Assembly (NCBI RefSeq): GCF_022775115.1
Contig: NZ_JALFLA010000056.1
Span: 1 to 63,473, forward strand
From: Agathobaculum sp.
GTDB taxonomy: Bacteria; Bacillota; Clostridia; Oscillospirales; Butyricicoccaceae
Reading direction: 5' to 3'
Length of the DNA: 63,473 nucleotides
Part shown: one piece after another, positions 17,282 to 27,711 of the stretch
Layout of the letters: each line of letters begins with the position of its first letter
How positions within the stretch are numbered: position 1 is the first letter of the stretch
Notes under the pieces: model-generated
Database searches by the model: none
What the model saw: only the letters and a program-made list of their open reading frames with translations
What the model was told of the DNA's origin: nothing
Position numbers and translations under genes: made by a program

Positions 17282-20038
17282 ATGGCTAATTTTCTCACCA
17301 AACTTTTCGGCACACATTCGTCACACGAGCTGAAGAAAATAAACCCCATCGCAGATAAGGTGGACGCGCTTGAGGAGCAATACAAGCAGCTGTCCGACAC
17401 CGACCTGCGCGCCAAGACCAATGAATTTAAGCAGCGCTACCAGAACGGCGAAACACTCGACCAGCTTCTGCCTGAGGCCTTTGCCGCCTGCCGGGAGGCC
17501 GCGTGGCGCGTGCTTGGTATGCGCCACTACCGCGTGCAGGTGATCGGCGGCATCGTGCTGCATCAGGGGCGCATCGCGGAGATGAAGACCGGCGAGGGCA
17601 AGACGCTCGTCGCCACCCTGCCTGCCTATCTGAACGCGCTGACCGGCAAGGGTGTGCACATCATCACGGTGAACGATTACCTCGCCAAGCGCGACAGCGA
17701 GTGGATGGGCAAGGTCTACCGCTTCCTCGGCCTGTCGGTCGGCTTGATTATTCATGATATCGAGCCGAACCAGCGCAAGGCGATGTACGCGGCCGATATC
17801 ACCTACGGCACGAACAACGAGTTCGGCTTTGACTACCTGCGCGACAATATGGCCATCTATAAGGAAGCCATGGTGCAGCGCGGCCACGCCTTTGCCATCG
17901 TCGACGAGGTCGACTCCATCCTGATCGACGAGGCGCGCACCCCGCTCATCATCTCCGGCCAAGGGGAGAAATCCTCCCAGCTTTATGAGCTGGCCGACCG
18001 CTTTGCCGCCGGGCTGAAGTGCCTGCGCGTCAAGGAGGTCGACGCCAAGGAGGAGCAGGACGAGATCGACGCGGACTATATCGTCGACGAAAAGGCGCGC
18101 ACCGCTACACTCACACCCAAGGGACAAGCGCGCGCGGAGAGCTACTTCAAGGTCGAAAACCTGTCCGACCCGGCCAACACCACCCTTCAGCACCACATCA
18201 ATCAGGCGATCAAGGCGCGCGGCGTGATGCAGCGCGATGTGGACTATGTTGTGCGCGACGGGCAGGTCATCATCGTCGACGAGTTCACCGGCCGTTTGAT
18301 GTTTGGCCGCCGCTATAACGAGGGGCTGCATCAGGCCATCGAGGCCAAGGAGGGCGTCAAGGTCGAGCATGAGTCCAAGACGCTGGCCACCATCACCTTC
18401 CAGAACTACTTTCGCCTGTACGGCAAGCTGTCCGGCATGACCGGCACGGCCTTGACCGAGGAGGAGGAGTTCCGCCACATTTATAAGCTTGACGTGATCG
18501 AGATACCGACCAACAAGCCGGTCGCCCGTAAGGACAACCCGGACGCGGTCTATAAAAACGAGCGCGGCAAGCTCAGCGCGACCATCGCGCGCATCGAGGA
18601 ATGCCACGCCAAGGGGCAGCCCATTCTGGTCGGTACGGTGTCCATCGAAAAATCCGAGGAGCTTTCCGCGCTGCTCAAACGCAAGGGCATCAAGCATACC
18701 GTGCTCAACGCCAAGTACCATGAGCGCGAAGCCGATATCGTCGCGCAGGCGGGCAAGTCGGGCGCGGTGACGATCGCAACCAACATGGCCGGCCGCGGCA
18801 CGGATATCATGCTCGGCGGCAACGCCGAGACGATGGCGCTTGACGAGCTGAAAAAGGGTGATTACACGCCCGAGCTGCTCTATGAGGCCAACGGCCACGC
18901 GGAGACCGATGACCCCGAGGTGCTGGCCATCCGCGCGAAGTTTGACGAGCTGTACAAAAAGTTCAAGGCCGAGACCGATGCGGATGCCGCCAAGGTGCGC
19001 GCGGCGGGCGGCCTGTATATCCTCGGCACCGAGCGGCACGAGTCCCGCCGCATCGACAACCAGCTGCGCGGCCGCGCCGGCCGTCAGGGCGACCCGGGCG
19101 AGTCGAGCTTCTATATTTCGCTCGAGGATGACCTGATGCGACTGTTCGGCTCGGAGCGCATCCAGAACATGATGGACAGCCTCGGCATCGCAGACGATGA
19201 GCCGATCGACCAGAAGATTCTGTCGGGCGCGATCGAAAACGCGCAGAAGAAGATCGAAAGCCGTAACTTTGCCACTCGTAAGCATGTGCTCGAATATGAC
19301 GATGTGCTCAACACCCAGCGCCAGACCATTTATAGCCAGCGCTTGCAGGTGCTTGAGGGCAAGGATGTTAAGGACAGCATCCTGCGTATGATCGACGATA
19401 CTGTTGCCAACGCAGTGCACGCCGCCATTGGTGAGCACACGGTCATCGAGCCGTCGATGGTCGAGCAGGCGCGCCGCCCGTTTATCGGCGTGTTCCTGCG
19501 ACCGGAGGACTGCACCTTCACGCCGGAGGAGTGCGACGATCTGACCGCCGAGCGGCTGACCGAATGCCTTGCCGCGCAGGCGCACCGGGTGTATGAAGCC
19601 AAGGAGCAGGCGCTCACGCCTGCCATCATGCGCGAGCTGGAGCGCGTGGTGCTGCTCAAGAACGTTGACAGCAAGTGGATGGATCACATCGACGCGATGA
19701 CCGAGCTGCGCAGCGGCATTGGCCTGCGCGCCTACGGTCAGCATGACCCGGTGGTCGAGTATAAGCGCGAAGGCTTTGATATGTTCGACGCGATGATCGA
19801 CTCCATCCGGGAGGACACCGTGCGCATGATCTTCTTGGCGCAGGTGCGCACCCGCGAAGAGCCCAAGCGCGAGCAGGTCGCCAAGGAGACCGCCGCGGCG
19901 GGCGCGGACGACGGCACGGTGCAGAAGCAGCCCAAGCGCGTGGGCAAAAAGGTCGGCCCGAACGACCCGTGCCCGTGCGGCAGCGGCAAAAAATATAAGA
20001 AATGCTGCTATCTGAAGGCGGATAACCCGTACAAATAA
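17282..20038 (+). CDS. secA: preprotein translocase ATPase SecA
   Basis: A 918-residue SecA motor that drives proteins through SecYEG. Walker A MKTGEGKT lies near 101-108 and the DEAD-like [16 protein letters not shown] near 205; the helicase motif region [25 protein letters not shown] is complete. The C-terminal SEC-C zinc motif [13 protein letters not shown] is present. Its partner SecE is encoded at 20967-21197. In many Firmicutes secA is followed by prfB; here prfB is 5 kb away on the other strand. Confidence 0.98.
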   Translation: MANFLTKLFGTHSSHELKKINPIADKVDALEEQYKQLSDTDLRAKTNEFKQRYQNGETLDQLLPEAFAACREAAWRVLGMRHYRVQVIGGIVLHQGRIAEMKTGEGKTLVATLPAYLNALTGKGVHIITVNDYLAKRDSEWMGKVYRFLGLSVGLIIHDIEPNQRKAMYAADITYGTNNEFGFDYLRDNMAIYKEAMVQRGHAFAIVDEVDSILIDEARTPLIISGQGEKSSQLYELADRFAAGLKCLRVKEVDAKEEQDEIDADYIVDEKARTATLTPKGQARAESYFKVENLSDPANTTLQHHINQAIKARGVMQRDVDYVVRDGQVIIVDEFTGRLMFGRRYNEGLHQAIEAKEGVKVEHESKTLATITFQNYFRLYGKLSGMTGTALTEEEEFRHIYKLDVIEIPTNKPVARKDNPDAVYKNERGKLSATIARIEECHAKGQPILVGTVSIEKSEELSALLKRKGIKHTVLNAKYHEREADIVAQAGKSGAVTIATNMAGRGTDIMLGGNAETMALDELKKGDYTPELLYEANGHAETDDPEVLAIRAKFDELYKKFKAETDADAAKVRAAGGLYILGTERHESRRIDNQLRGRAGRQGDPGESSFYISLEDDLMRLFGSERIQNMMDSLGIADDEPIDQKILSGAIENAQKKIESRNFATRKHVLEYDDVLNTQRQTIYSQRLQVLEGKDVKDSILRMIDDTVANAVHAAIGEHTVIEPSMVEQARRPFIGVFLRPEDCTFTPEECDDLTAERLTECLAAQAHRVYEAKEQALTPAIMRELERVVLLKNVDSKWMDHIDAMTELRSGIGLRAYGQHDPVVEYKREGFDMFDAMIDSIREDTVRMIFLAQVRTREEPKREQVAKETAAAGADDGTVQKQPKRVGKKVGPNDPCPCGSGKKYKKCCYLKADNPYK

Positions 20039-20123
20039 GCGGATAGCCTACGAAAAGCAGAGAATAAGCCGCCGCGCACCGGGTGATACCGGCGCGCGGC
20101 GGCTGTCATGTAGGGCGACATGG

Positions 20124-20543
20124 TCATCCCCGGCTGCGCTTGTAGTCCAGATAGCCTTGTAAAATCAGAGCGGCGGCCACCGCGTCGACCGTCTGGCGGT
20201 GCTTGCGGGTTTTCTTGCCGGCTTGATGCAGAATATCGTGCGCGGCTACCGTGGTGCGGCGCTCGTCCCACAGCACGACCGGCACGCCCGTGCGCGCCCG
20301 CAGGGTTTCGGCAAGGGCCTCGCATTGCTGCGCGCGCGCGCCCACCGTGCCGTCCATGTTTTTCGGATAGCCCAGCACAATCTTTTCGATCCGCTCCTCG
20401 GTGACGACGGCGCAGAGCTTGTCCACCAGCTTGTCTCGGTTCCACTCGTGGATGACGCGCGGCGAGCCGGCCAGAAAGCCCGACGGATCGGATATGGACA
20501 GCCCGGTGCGCGCATCCCCGTAATCAATACCCAAAATACGCAT
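20124..20543 (-). CDS. ruvX: RuvX/YqgF family RNase H-fold nuclease
   Basis: A 139-residue protein with the signature MRILGIDYGDARTGLS, VLGYPKNMDGTVG, WDERRTT and a C-terminal AVAAALILQGYLD, matching YqgF/RuvX (16S rRNA 5'-end processing; Holliday-junction resolvase-like fold). The ATG at 20543 follows GGAG; upstream in-frame sequence is AT-rich promoter DNA. It is convergent with secA. Confidence 0.92.
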   Translation of the reverse strand: MRILGIDYGDARTGLSISDPSGFLAGSPRVIHEWNRDKLVDKLCAVVTEERIEKIVLGYPKNMDGTVGARAQQCEALAETLRARTGVPVVLWDERRTTVAAHDILHQAGKKTRKHRQTVDAVAAALILQGYLDYKRSRG

Positions 20544-20624
20544 ATCTACACTCCTATATCTTGTGGTTTGCCATAGTATAGCATAGATACGCAAAAAAAT
20601 CAGCACTTTTTTCACAAAAACTAC

Positions 20625-20653
20625 TTGACCGCCAAACATGGCCATGCTATACT
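20625..20653 (+). promoter_or_regulatory. promoter of the rpmG-secE-nusG-rplK-rplA operon
   Basis: TTGACC (20625-20630), 17-base spacer, TATACT (20648-20653). About 145 bases of leader with a GC-rich hairpin-forming stretch precede rpmG. Confidence 0.75.
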
Positions 20654-20798
20654 TTAAGAACCTATGCGGGTTCTTTTTTTTGCGCGCATTTTTCGTGTGT
20701 CCGGAAAACGCGCGCCGGAACACCGGCAAAGGGAGGCAAACAGTCCCGCGCCCCGCAACAGGGGACGGACGAATTTTAAGAAGGAGGTGCCGTTATTT

Positions 20799-20948
20799 AT
20801 GCGCGTAAAGATCACGCTGGCCTGCACTGAGTGCAAGCAAAGAAACTATGACACGATGAAGAACAAGAAGAACAATCCGGACCGTCTGGAAATGAACAAG
20901 TACTGCCGTTTCTGCCGGAAGCACACGCTGCACCGCGAGACAAAGTAA
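20799..20948 (+). CDS. rpmG: 50S ribosomal protein L33
   Basis: A 49-residue L33 with the zinc-binding form intact: CTEC and CRFC pairs. AAGGAGG precedes ATG at 20799. It begins the standard rpmG-secE-nusG order of Firmicutes. Confidence 0.97.
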   Translation: MRVKITLACTECKQRNYDTMKNKKNNPDRLEMNKYCRFCRKHTLHRETK

Positions 20949-20966
20949 GAGAAAGGAAGTAGCCCC

Positions 20967-21197
20967 ATGGCTGAAGAATCCAAGGTTAAGAAGCCCGGTT
21001 TCTTTGCTCGAATCGGCAAGTGGTTCCGCGAGCTGAAGGGTGAGTGCCGCAAGATCGTGTGGCCGACCCGCCAGCAGACGACCAACAACACGCTGGTCGT
21101 ATTCGCCTGCGTCATCGTTGTCGGCATCTTTATCTGGGTGCTCGATATCGTCTTTGGCTTTGGCATACAGGCGCTGCTCACAAGTTTTGCCGCCTAA
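20967..21197 (+). CDS. secE: preprotein translocase subunit SecE
   Basis: A 76-residue single-span SecE. The amphipathic region FFARIGKWFRELKGECRKIVWPTRQQ precedes one transmembrane helix (about 44-66). It stabilises SecY in the translocon. Spacing to rpmG (18 bases) and nusG (18 bases) fits one operon. Confidence 0.96.
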   Translation: MAEESKVKKPGFFARIGKWFRELKGECRKIVWPTRQQTTNNTLVVFACVIVVGIFIWVLDIVFGFGIQALLTSFAA

Positions 21198-21215
21198 CCG
21201 ATAAAGGAGGCATTT

Positions 21216-21752
21216 ATGGCAGACACTGCAAAATGGTATGTGGTGCACACATACTCCGGCTATGAGAACAAAGTGGCTTCTTCGATCGAAAAAGCGGTCG
21301 AAAACCGCAGGCTGCATGACCTGATCACAGCCGTCAACATCCCGACCGAGACCGTCACCGAGGTGAAGGATGGCAAAAGCCGGGAGGTTGAGCGCAAGCT
21401 GTTCCCGGGTTATGTGCTGGTCAAAATGGTGATGACCGATGAGACTTGGTATCTCGTGCGCAACACGCGCGGCTGCACCGGCTTTGTCGGGCAGGACAAG
21501 TCCGGCGGCTCCAAGCCGATCCCGCTGACCGAAGAGGAGATCGCCGCGATGGGCGTGGAAAAGCGCGAGATCGAGGTCAATTACGCAGTGGGAGACAGCG
21601 TGCGCGTCATCGACGGGGCGCTGGCCGGCTTTATCGGCGTCGTTTCGGCTGTTGAGCCGGAGAAGAACAGTGTGAATGTCGTCGTTTCCATGTTCGGACG
21701 CGAGACCCCGGTCGAGCTGGAGCTCGATCAGGTGGAGACACTCGACGAATAA
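21216..21752 (+). CDS. nusG: transcription termination/antitermination factor NusG
   Basis: A 178-residue NusG. The NGN domain (KWYVVHTYSGYENKVASSIEK, FPGYVLVKMVM, LVRNTRGCTGFVG) binds RNA polymerase. The KOW domain (VGDSVRVIDGALAGFIGVV) couples to the ribosome or Rho. AAGGAGG precedes ATG. Confidence 0.97.
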   Translation: MADTAKWYVVHTYSGYENKVASSIEKAVENRRLHDLITAVNIPTETVTEVKDGKSREVERKLFPGYVLVKMVMTDETWYLVRNTRGCTGFVGQDKSGGSKPIPLTEEEIAAMGVEKREIEVNYAVGDSVRVIDGALAGFIGVVSAVEPEKNSVNVVVSMFGRETPVELELDQVETLDE

Positions 21753-21838
21753 ATCACCGGAGCACACCGCCAAAGGGTGCGCTCCGTCCGGAAAAGTCCC
21801 CCCGCGCAGCGGGCGGGCGGGCGGCTGCGGCCGCCGAA

Positions 21839-21870
21839 GTGGGAGAGCGCCCACCGCGCTCGCCAACCAC
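21839..21870 (+). promoter_or_regulatory. structured leader of rplK, candidate L1/L11-type autoregulatory element
   Basis: The leader GTGGGAG...AACCAC resembles the one before rplA (22374-22404): both begin GTGGGAGR and end AACCAC some 25 bases later, just upstream of the ribosome site. A second hairpin (21758-21788, arms CGGAGC/GCTCCG) lies between nusG and this element. A binding site for ribosomal protein L1 is plausible but unproven. Confidence 0.45.
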
Positions 21871-21899
21871 CACATTTATTGAAGGAGGAACCTTTCAAC

Positions 21900-22325
21900 A
21901 TGGCACAGAAAGTAGTAGGTTATATCAAGCTCCAGATTCCCGCCGGCAAGGCGACCCCCGCGCCCCCGGTAGGCCCGGCGCTCGGCCAGCATGGCGTGAA
22001 CATCATGGCCTTTACCAAGGAATTTAACGAGCGCACCAAGAATGAGGCCGGCATGATCATCCCGGTCATCATCACAGTCTACGCTGACCGCTCGTTCAGC
22101 TTCATCACCAAGACGCCCCCGGCGCCTGTGCTGATCAAGAAGGCCTGCGGTATTGAGTCCGGCTCGGCCGTACCGAACAAGACCAAGGTTGCCAAGCTGT
22201 CCAAGGCGGACTGCCAGAAGATCGCGGAGACTAAGATGCCCGATCTGAACGCCGCCTCGCTCGAGGCCGCGATGAGCATGATCGCCGGCACGGCGCGCTC
22301 GATGGGCATTACCGTCGAGGAGTAA
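21900..22325 (+). CDS. rplK: 50S ribosomal protein L11
   Basis: A 141-residue L11. The N-terminal proline-rich thiostrepton-site segment ([26 protein letters not shown]) and the C-terminal RNA-binding domain ([28 protein letters not shown]) are typical. GAAGGAGG precedes ATG at 21900. Confidence 0.98.
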   Translation: MAQKVVGYIKLQIPAGKATPAPPVGPALGQHGVNIMAFTKEFNERTKNEAGMIIPVIITVYADRSFSFITKTPPAPVLIKKACGIESGSAVPNKTKVAKLSKADCQKIAETKMPDLNAASLEAAMSMIAGTARSMGITVEE

Positions 22326-22373
22326 GCCCCAGCGCCGCTGGCCAAACCAAGCTGCGGCATACCGCCGCATACA

Positions 22374-22404
22374 GTGGGAGGGTTTTAAGTTCCCGCTTAA
22401 CCAC
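22374..22404 (+). promoter_or_regulatory. structured leader of rplA, sister of the rplK leader
   Basis: GTGGGAGGG with a CCCGC-containing right side ending AACCAC is placed directly before AAGGAGG of rplA. It shares flanking words with the element at 21839-21870. Likely ribosomal-protein feedback site; inferred from the repetition only. Confidence 0.45.
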
Positions 22405-22420
22405 TTAAGGAGGATTTATT

Positions 22421-23116
22421 GTGCATAAAGGTAAAAAATATGTAGACAGCGCGAAGACCATCGACCGCACCAAGCTGTACGATACCGCCGACGCGCTTTC
22501 CACCGTGATTTCGACCGCCAAGGCCAAGTTCGATGAGACCATCGAGCTGCACGTCAAGCTGGGTGTAGACTCCCGCCACGCCGACCAGCAGGTGCGCGGC
22601 GCGATCGTATTGCCGCACGGCACCGGCAAGCAGGTGCGCGTGGCGGTGTTCGCCAAGGGCCCGAAGGCCGATGAGGCGCTGGCCGCCGGCGCGGACATTG
22701 TCGGCGCGGAGGATCTGATGGAGCGCATCCAGAAGGAGAACTTCTTTGAGTTCGACGTGGTCATTGCCACGCCCGATATGATGGGTGTTGTCGGCCGTCT
22801 GGGCCGCGTGCTCGGCCCCAAGGGCCTGATGCCCAACCCCAAGGCCGGCACGGTCTCTATGGACGTTGCCAAGGCTGTGCAGGAGTCCAAGGCCGGTAAG
22901 ATCGAGTACCGTCTGGACAAGACCAACATCATTCACTGCCCGATCGGCAAGGCGTCCTTCGGCCCGGAAAAGCTGCAGGACAACTTTGACGCGCTGATGG
23001 GCGCGATCATCAAGGCTAAGCCGGCTGCTGCCAAGGGTCAGTATATCCGCTCCTGCGTCGTTGCGTCCACCATGGGCCCCGGCGTCAAGGTGAACGCGGC
23101 CAAGCTCATGGGTTAA
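22421..23116 (+). CDS. rplA: 50S ribosomal protein L1
   Basis: A 231-residue L1 with a GTG start behind AAGGAGG. The conserved [42 protein letters not shown] and GTVSMDV blocks are present. The usual next genes rplJ-rplL are missing; a terminator follows instead. Confidence 0.98.
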   Translation: MHKGKKYVDSAKTIDRTKLYDTADALSTVISTAKAKFDETIELHVKLGVDSRHADQQVRGAIVLPHGTGKQVRVAVFAKGPKADEALAAGADIVGAEDLMERIQKENFFEFDVVIATPDMMGVVGRLGRVLGPKGLMPNPKAGTVSMDVAKAVQESKAGKIEYRLDKTNIIHCPIGKASFGPEKLQDNFDALMGAIIKAKPAAAKGQYIRSCVVASTMGPGVKVNAAKLMG

Positions 23117-23145
23117 GGCTGGTTTCGCGGTAAAACAAAATAAAA

Positions 23146-23170
23146 AAAGGCGCATGATGCGCCTTTTTTT
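23146..23170 (+). terminator. terminator after rplA
   Basis: Stem AAAGGCGCA/TGCGCCTTT with a 3-base loop followed by a run of T. Confidence 0.85.
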
Positions 23171-23253
23171 CATGCCGTCCGCCGGGACAGCACAAAAAAG
23201 CAGGGGAGGAACGGTCAGGTTCCTCCCCGTTTGGTTTTGCGGCAGGGCCGTGC

Positions 23254-24564
23254 TTACATCAGATCAAGCAGCTTATAGCAGCGGGTCTTGGTGTAGCTCT
23301 GCTTAAAGCTGGCGGCGGCGAGCTGGGCGGAAATCTCGTCCTCGCTCTCCCGCGAGGCGCTCTTCGCGCCCTCGTCACGCTCCTCGACCCATTGCTGGTA
23401 GCTGGCCTCCTCGGCTGCGTACTGGTCGGCGTTGAGCACGGTGGCCAGATGATCGTACATGTTGCTCAGCAGCTGATCCCACGCCTCGAACGAGGCGGCG
23501 GTCAGATCGAAGGCCTGCTCAGTCGTTTCGGCCTCGGCGATCTGGCGGTCGTTTTGCTCAAGCTGCTCGATTTGCGCGCTGAAGGCCTGCTTTTTCGCGG
23601 CGGCTTCCTGCGCGTTCTGCTCCTGCCGCTGCGCGGCCTCCTGCGCCTCAGTAAGCTGCGTGCGCAGCTGCTCGACCTGCCGCTTCTGCTCGGCGCTCAG
23701 CGTGTCGTCCGCGGCGAGCGCGTCCAGCTTGCCCGCGGCCGCATCGTACTTCTTATCATCAAAATAGGCCTGCGCTTCAGCGATATCGGCGGCAAACTCG
23801 TTTTCCGCCTGCCCGGCGGTTGCCTGCTCGATGAGCGCGTCCACGGCCTCGCCCAGCGGGGCGGTCTTGTCGAGCAAACGGCCGCGCAGGTCGTTGAGCG
23901 TAGCCAGCGCGGCGGTATAGTCGCCGCTCTCAACCAGGCTGCGCGCCTGCTGGAAGCTCTTGAGCTGGTCGATCTGAAGCTGGATGGCAGCAGGATCCTT
24001 GGCTTCGGCCAGTGCGGCCTCAAAGGCGATGAGTGCGTCATCAAACTTGCTGCGCTCCATATATTTCTCGGCAAGGGTCAGGTTTTCATCCGGCCGGCGG
24101 CTGAGCGCGAACCACACGCCGCCGCCGATCAGCCCAAGGATGAGCAGAAGGATAAGCACGACCGTCACACCGCGCTGCGCCTTAGAGGGGCGGCGGTAAG
24201 GCTCGTCGGCCGGGGCGCCTGCATCGAAATATGTAGTGTGGGGCGCGGACTGCGCGGATGACTGAGGTGCGCCCGCAGGGCGGCGCGTGGACGGCCGCTC
24301 ACCGGCGGTGGGCATACGCGGATCGGTCACGGTGAGCGGGTCACCGGTGGTCACGCCCGCCTTACCGGAAAGGGAGGCGCCAGGATGGCTGTCCTCCATC
24401 GCGGCGTCAAACGCGGAAAGATCGATTGGTGTGTTCAACTCGTCCGGCAGGCCGGTGAATACGGCGGTCTCATCGTTTGCGCCCGTCTGCTCGACGGTCG
24501 CGCCGCAAAAGGGGCAGAATTTGCCGGAAATAGGCAGCTCCCTGCCGCAATTTTTGCAAAGCAT
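23254..24564 (-). CDS. zinc-ribbon, single-span membrane protein with LprI/DUF1311-like C-terminus
   Basis: A 436-residue protein. An N-terminal zinc ribbon (CKNCGREL...CFPFCGA-type, residues 3-22) is followed by a low-complexity cytoplasmic linker, one transmembrane helix (about 135-157), TPR-like helices (about 165-250), an Ala/Gln/Glu-rich coiled coil (about 255-340), and a C-terminal LprI/DUF1311-like domain with WDQLLSNMYDHL and QQWVEERDEGA. LprI-like domains are linked to lysozyme inhibition in other bacteria. ATG at 24564 follows GAGGAGG. A cell-envelope role is likely; the precise function is unknown. Confidence 0.75.
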   Translation of the reverse strand: MLCKNCGRELPISGKFCPFCGATVEQTGANDETAVFTGLPDELNTPIDLSAFDAAMEDSHPGASLSGKAGVTTGDPLTVTDPRMPTAGERPSTRRPAGAPQSSAQSAPHTTYFDAGAPADEPYRRPSKAQRGVTVVLILLLILGLIGGGVWFALSRRPDENLTLAEKYMERSKFDDALIAFEAALAEAKDPAAIQLQIDQLKSFQQARSLVESGDYTAALATLNDLRGRLLDKTAPLGEAVDALIEQATAGQAENEFAADIAEAQAYFDDKKYDAAAGKLDALAADDTLSAEQKRQVEQLRTQLTEAQEAAQRQEQNAQEAAAKKQAFSAQIEQLEQNDRQIAEAETTEQAFDLTAASFEAWDQLLSNMYDHLATVLNADQYAAEEASYQQWVEERDEGAKSASRESEDEISAQLAAASFKQSYTKTRCYKLLDLM

Positions 24565-24698
24565 GGGTGGTTTCCTCCTCGATTTGTCCATCATAAAGGT
24601 CTGAGTTTAAGTATAGCACATAGTTGCGCGATTGTAAACCTTTGCTTGATTTTGGCGGGAAAACACGGGGAATCGTTTGCAAAGCAGTTTGATTATGC

Positions 24699-24727
24699 TT
24701 GACAAGCCTATCCGCCGACCGTACAAT
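24699..24727 (+). promoter_or_regulatory. promoter of the SLH/L,D-transpeptidase gene
   Basis: TTGACA (24699-24704), 17 bases, TACAAT (24722-24727). Confidence 0.8.
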
Positions 24728-24761
24728 ATAAATACTATGGAACACAGGGGGAAGAGAGACC

Positions 24762-27446
24762 TTGAAAAAGAGAATGCTCAGTGGTCTGCTGGCCGCGCTG
24801 ATGCTGTTCACGGCCGCGGCTGTCAACGAAGGTGTATCGGCCGAACAGAAAAATGAGGGTATAACTGTCGAACAGGCGCAGCAGGCGGCGTTTCAGGCTG
24901 TTTTCCCGGAAAATACCAGCCAACAGGCCGCACAGGACGCGATGGAGCGCGCCGCGCGCGTGTTCGAGATGCAGCTGCCGCAGCTTGGCTATGCGGGCAG
25001 CACGGTAACGCAGCAGGGGGATACGCTGCTGGTTTCGCTGCCCGCCGGGGCGGATGCGGCGGGGCTGCTGGATGCGCTGAATGCCTACACCGGCCTGACC
25101 TTTGCCGATGAGAGCGGCAGGGTGTGGCTGGGCAGCGCGGCGGACTATGGCGCGGCGCGCGTTGTGACCGAGGACGTGGAGGATGCGGTGCTGGGTGCGC
25201 TCCAAGCGCCGCTTGTGCAGGTTGAGCTGACCGAGCAGGGCGCGCGCGCGCTCGCGGAAGCGAGCGAAGCGGGCGGCAGACTGCTGGTCACGCTGGGCGG
25301 TGAGCCGTTGGGCGAGATACCCGGTGGCGCACGGATCGAGACTGACTGCTGGAACATCGCCGCCGGGCTGAGCGAGAGTGATGCGGCCGCGCTGGCCGCG
25401 CGTGTCAATGCCGGTGCGCTGCCGGTGCCTTTCCGGCTGATCGAGCAGGCGGAGGACACGGCGCAAACGCCAGCAGTCCCCGCAGAGCCGGTTTTTGACG
25501 ATATGAGCGGCCACTGGGCCGAGCAGGCGCTGCAAGCCGGTGTGCAGATGGGGCTGCTCAAGGGGATTGACGGCCGGCTTCTGCCGAATAACACGCTGAA
25601 GCGGGCGGAGGCCGTCACCATGCTCGTCCGTGCGCTCGGCGCGACTGAGCAGGCCAACCTTTCCGGTCTCACCCGCGTAACGGGTGAGCAGTGGTACGCG
25701 CCCGAGCTGGCCAAGGGCATCTATCTCGGCCTGATCGACGCGGACGACAGCCGCGACTTTGATGCCGCCGCCACCCGCGGCGAAGCCTTTGTGCTCCTCT
25801 CCCGCGCGTTTGTCTTTGCGCGTGCGGCGGATGAGACGAATGCGCTCGCCGGGTTTACCGACACGGCGGCGATGAGCGTCGAACAAAAGCAGGCGGCTGC
25901 CGCGCTGGCTGTGGCGGGCATCATCAACGGCTCGACGGCGTCCACCCTTTCGCCGGACGCGCCGCTGACGCGCGCCGAATTTGTCACGATGCTGACGCGC
26001 GTGGTGCGCACCAACATTGACGAGGGTGGCGATATGGAGCGGCTGGCGGGCGGTGCGCTGCTGTTCGCGCCCGAAACCACGCTGGCGGACAGCACGGTTG
26101 ACGGCGATTTGGTCTTTCCTGTGTCCGCCGCCAAGGCCACGCTGGACAGCACCAATGTGCCCGGCCGGGTGGTCGTCAAGGGCGCGGCGGATTTCTCGCT
26201 CACCGCGAGCGGCGAGACCGCGATCGGCGTGCTGGCGCTCGACCCGGCGGGCAGCGCGACGGTCAAGCTGAAAAAGGATGCCGCCGCGCACACGCTGCTC
26301 ATTGCAGGACAGGGCGGCAAGGTCTCCTTCTCGGGCGAGGCGGCGAACATTGAGATCACCGCGTCCGGCCGTGAAATCGACCTTGGCGGCATGAAAGCCG
26401 ATACGCTGACCGTCACCGGCAGCGGCAACAGGATCACGCTGGACGGCACGGTGAGTACGCTGCTCGTTGCGGGCCGGGGCACGGTGGTGGACGGCCACGG
26501 CAAGGCGGATGCGGTCGATATCCGCGCGATCGACTGTAAGGTCGGCGTCAAGGCGAACTCGATGGTGGAGAATATCGACTCAGGCCTTGCGGGGGTCGGT
26601 ATCGAGTTCGGCGTGCCGAATAAGGTGTTGCCGGGCGGCGCGCTCAACACGCTGGTCCGCTTCACCGGCGTGGACGAACCAAGGACTGTGCGCGCTGTGT
26701 GGTATCAGGACGGCGCGCCCATCCCGGACTGCGCCAACGACGCATTTGTCATCACGCCGGACAAAACCTCCTACCATACTACATATTTCACTTTCACCAA
26801 GGATATGAAGCCGTCGGTCACGATGGGCTTCCAGCTGCTGTATGAAAACCCCTCGACCGGCCGGACCGAGGAGGTATTTCGGGAGATCACCGTGCCAATC
26901 GAAAACTACTCGGACGATTGGTACTACCAGCGCAGCGCCGAGCGGGTGCTGGGGCTGGTCTCCTCGACCTATCGCGGCAACTTTGCCGCGGCCTATGCTA
27001 TCAACAATGACTACCAGCCCTATGAGAAGGAGATCTGGGTCAATGCCAAGGGATACAGCAGCAAGACCGAGTATCTCGTGTGGATCAACCGTGCCTACCA
27101 GCACGTCAATGTGTTCACCGGCTCAAAGGGCAACTGGAAGCTCGACCGCTCGTTCCTCGTCGGCACGGGCGCAATGAGCTCACCCACGCCGGTCGGTGTG
27201 ACCACGGTAAGCTATAAGTCGGCCGCCGGCTGGACGACCGGGTCGTACACCGTGCGTCCGGTGGTTGGCTTCTATCCAGGCACGGGCTATGCATTCCATT
27301 CGCGCCTGTGCTACCCCGGCACCGACCGGGAATATGACTTCAGCAGCGGCTACCCGGTTTCGCACGGCTGTGTGCGCATGAAAAAGCCCGATATCCAGTG
27401 GATATACGATACCATTCCGGTCGGTACGACGGTTGTGATCCATTGA
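24762..27446 (+). CDS. SLH-domain surface protein with C-terminal L,D-transpeptidase (YkuD)
   Basis: An 894-residue exported protein. The TTG at 24762 is preferred because AGGGGGA is well spaced and it supplies the KKR n-region of the signal peptide. Three SLH motifs follow (about 246-300, 307-350, 365-420; for example GHWAEQALQAGVQMGLLKG and LTRAEFVTMLTRV), then a long beta-rich repeat region (about 430-640), a short Ig-like part, and a YkuD domain ending PVSHGCVRMKKPDIQWIYD with catalytic Cys in HGCVRM. Predicted to bind the wall via SLH and form 3-3 peptidoglycan cross-links or attach proteins. The domain combination is unusual. Confidence 0.88.
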   Translation: MKKRMLSGLLAALMLFTAAAVNEGVSAEQKNEGITVEQAQQAAFQAVFPENTSQQAAQDAMERAARVFEMQLPQLGYAGSTVTQQGDTLLVSLPAGADAAGLLDALNAYTGLTFADESGRVWLGSAADYGAARVVTEDVEDAVLGALQAPLVQVELTEQGARALAEASEAGGRLLVTLGGEPLGEIPGGARIETDCWNIAAGLSESDAAALAARVNAGALPVPFRLIEQAEDTAQTPAVPAEPVFDDMSGHWAEQALQAGVQMGLLKGIDGRLLPNNTLKRAEAVTMLVRALGATEQANLSGLTRVTGEQWYAPELAKGIYLGLIDADDSRDFDAAATRGEAFVLLSRAFVFARAADETNALAGFTDTAAMSVEQKQAAAALAVAGIINGSTASTLSPDAPLTRAEFVTMLTRVVRTNIDEGGDMERLAGGALLFAPETTLADSTVDGDLVFPVSAAKATLDSTNVPGRVVVKGAADFSLTASGETAIGVLALDPAGSATVKLKKDAAAHTLLIAGQGGKVSFSGEAANIEITASGREIDLGGMKADTLTVTGSGNRITLDGTVSTLLVAGRGTVVDGHGKADAVDIRAIDCKVGVKANSMVENIDSGLAGVGIEFGVPNKVLPGGALNTLVRFTGVDEPRTVRAVWYQDGAPIPDCANDAFVITPDKTSYHTTYFTFTKDMKPSVTMGFQLLYENPSTGRTEEVFREITVPIENYSDDWYYQRSAERVLGLVSSTYRGNFAAAYAINNDYQPYEKEIWVNAKGYSSKTEYLVWINRAYQHVNVFTGSKGNWKLDRSFLVGTGAMSSPTPVGVTTVSYKSAAGWTTGSYTVRPVVGFYPGTGYAFHSRLCYPGTDREYDFSSGYPVSHGCVRMKKPDIQWIYDTIPVGTTVVIH

Positions 27447-27484
27447 TTCGCCCGCCGCACCGCCAAAGCCCTGTTTGACAGACC

Positions 27485-27525
27485 AAAGCGCGCAGTCTCT
27501 CGCCGGAGGCTGTGCGCTTTTCTGC
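27485..27525 (+). terminator. terminator of the SLH/YkuD gene
   Basis: Stem AAAGCGCGCAG/CTGTGCGCTTT (one mismatch) followed by TCTGCTTTG. Confidence 0.65.
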
Positions 27526-27641
27526 TTTGCTGTATAAAATTATTTGCATCAATACAAATAAAATCCTGCAAATCGTGGTTTTAATGTAGAATTAAAGTTG
27601 CAAAAAACATGATTTTTGCGTGACTGCGGCCGGTGCGGGGT

Positions 27642-27670
27642 TTGACAATCCTGCAGCCGTGCGGTAAAAT
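27642..27670 (+). promoter_or_regulatory. citrate synthase promoter
   Basis: TTGACA (27642-27647), 17 bases, TAAAAT (27665-27670). Confidence 0.8.
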
Positions 27671-27711
27671 ATATGCATATTCTGCCATTTGCTGCGGAAA
27701 GGAGCACATCC

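Noticed and set aside
20069..20105. GC-rich hairpin between secA and ruvX as a terminator
   Set aside because: Stem is good but no T-run on either strand; not listed as a terminator.
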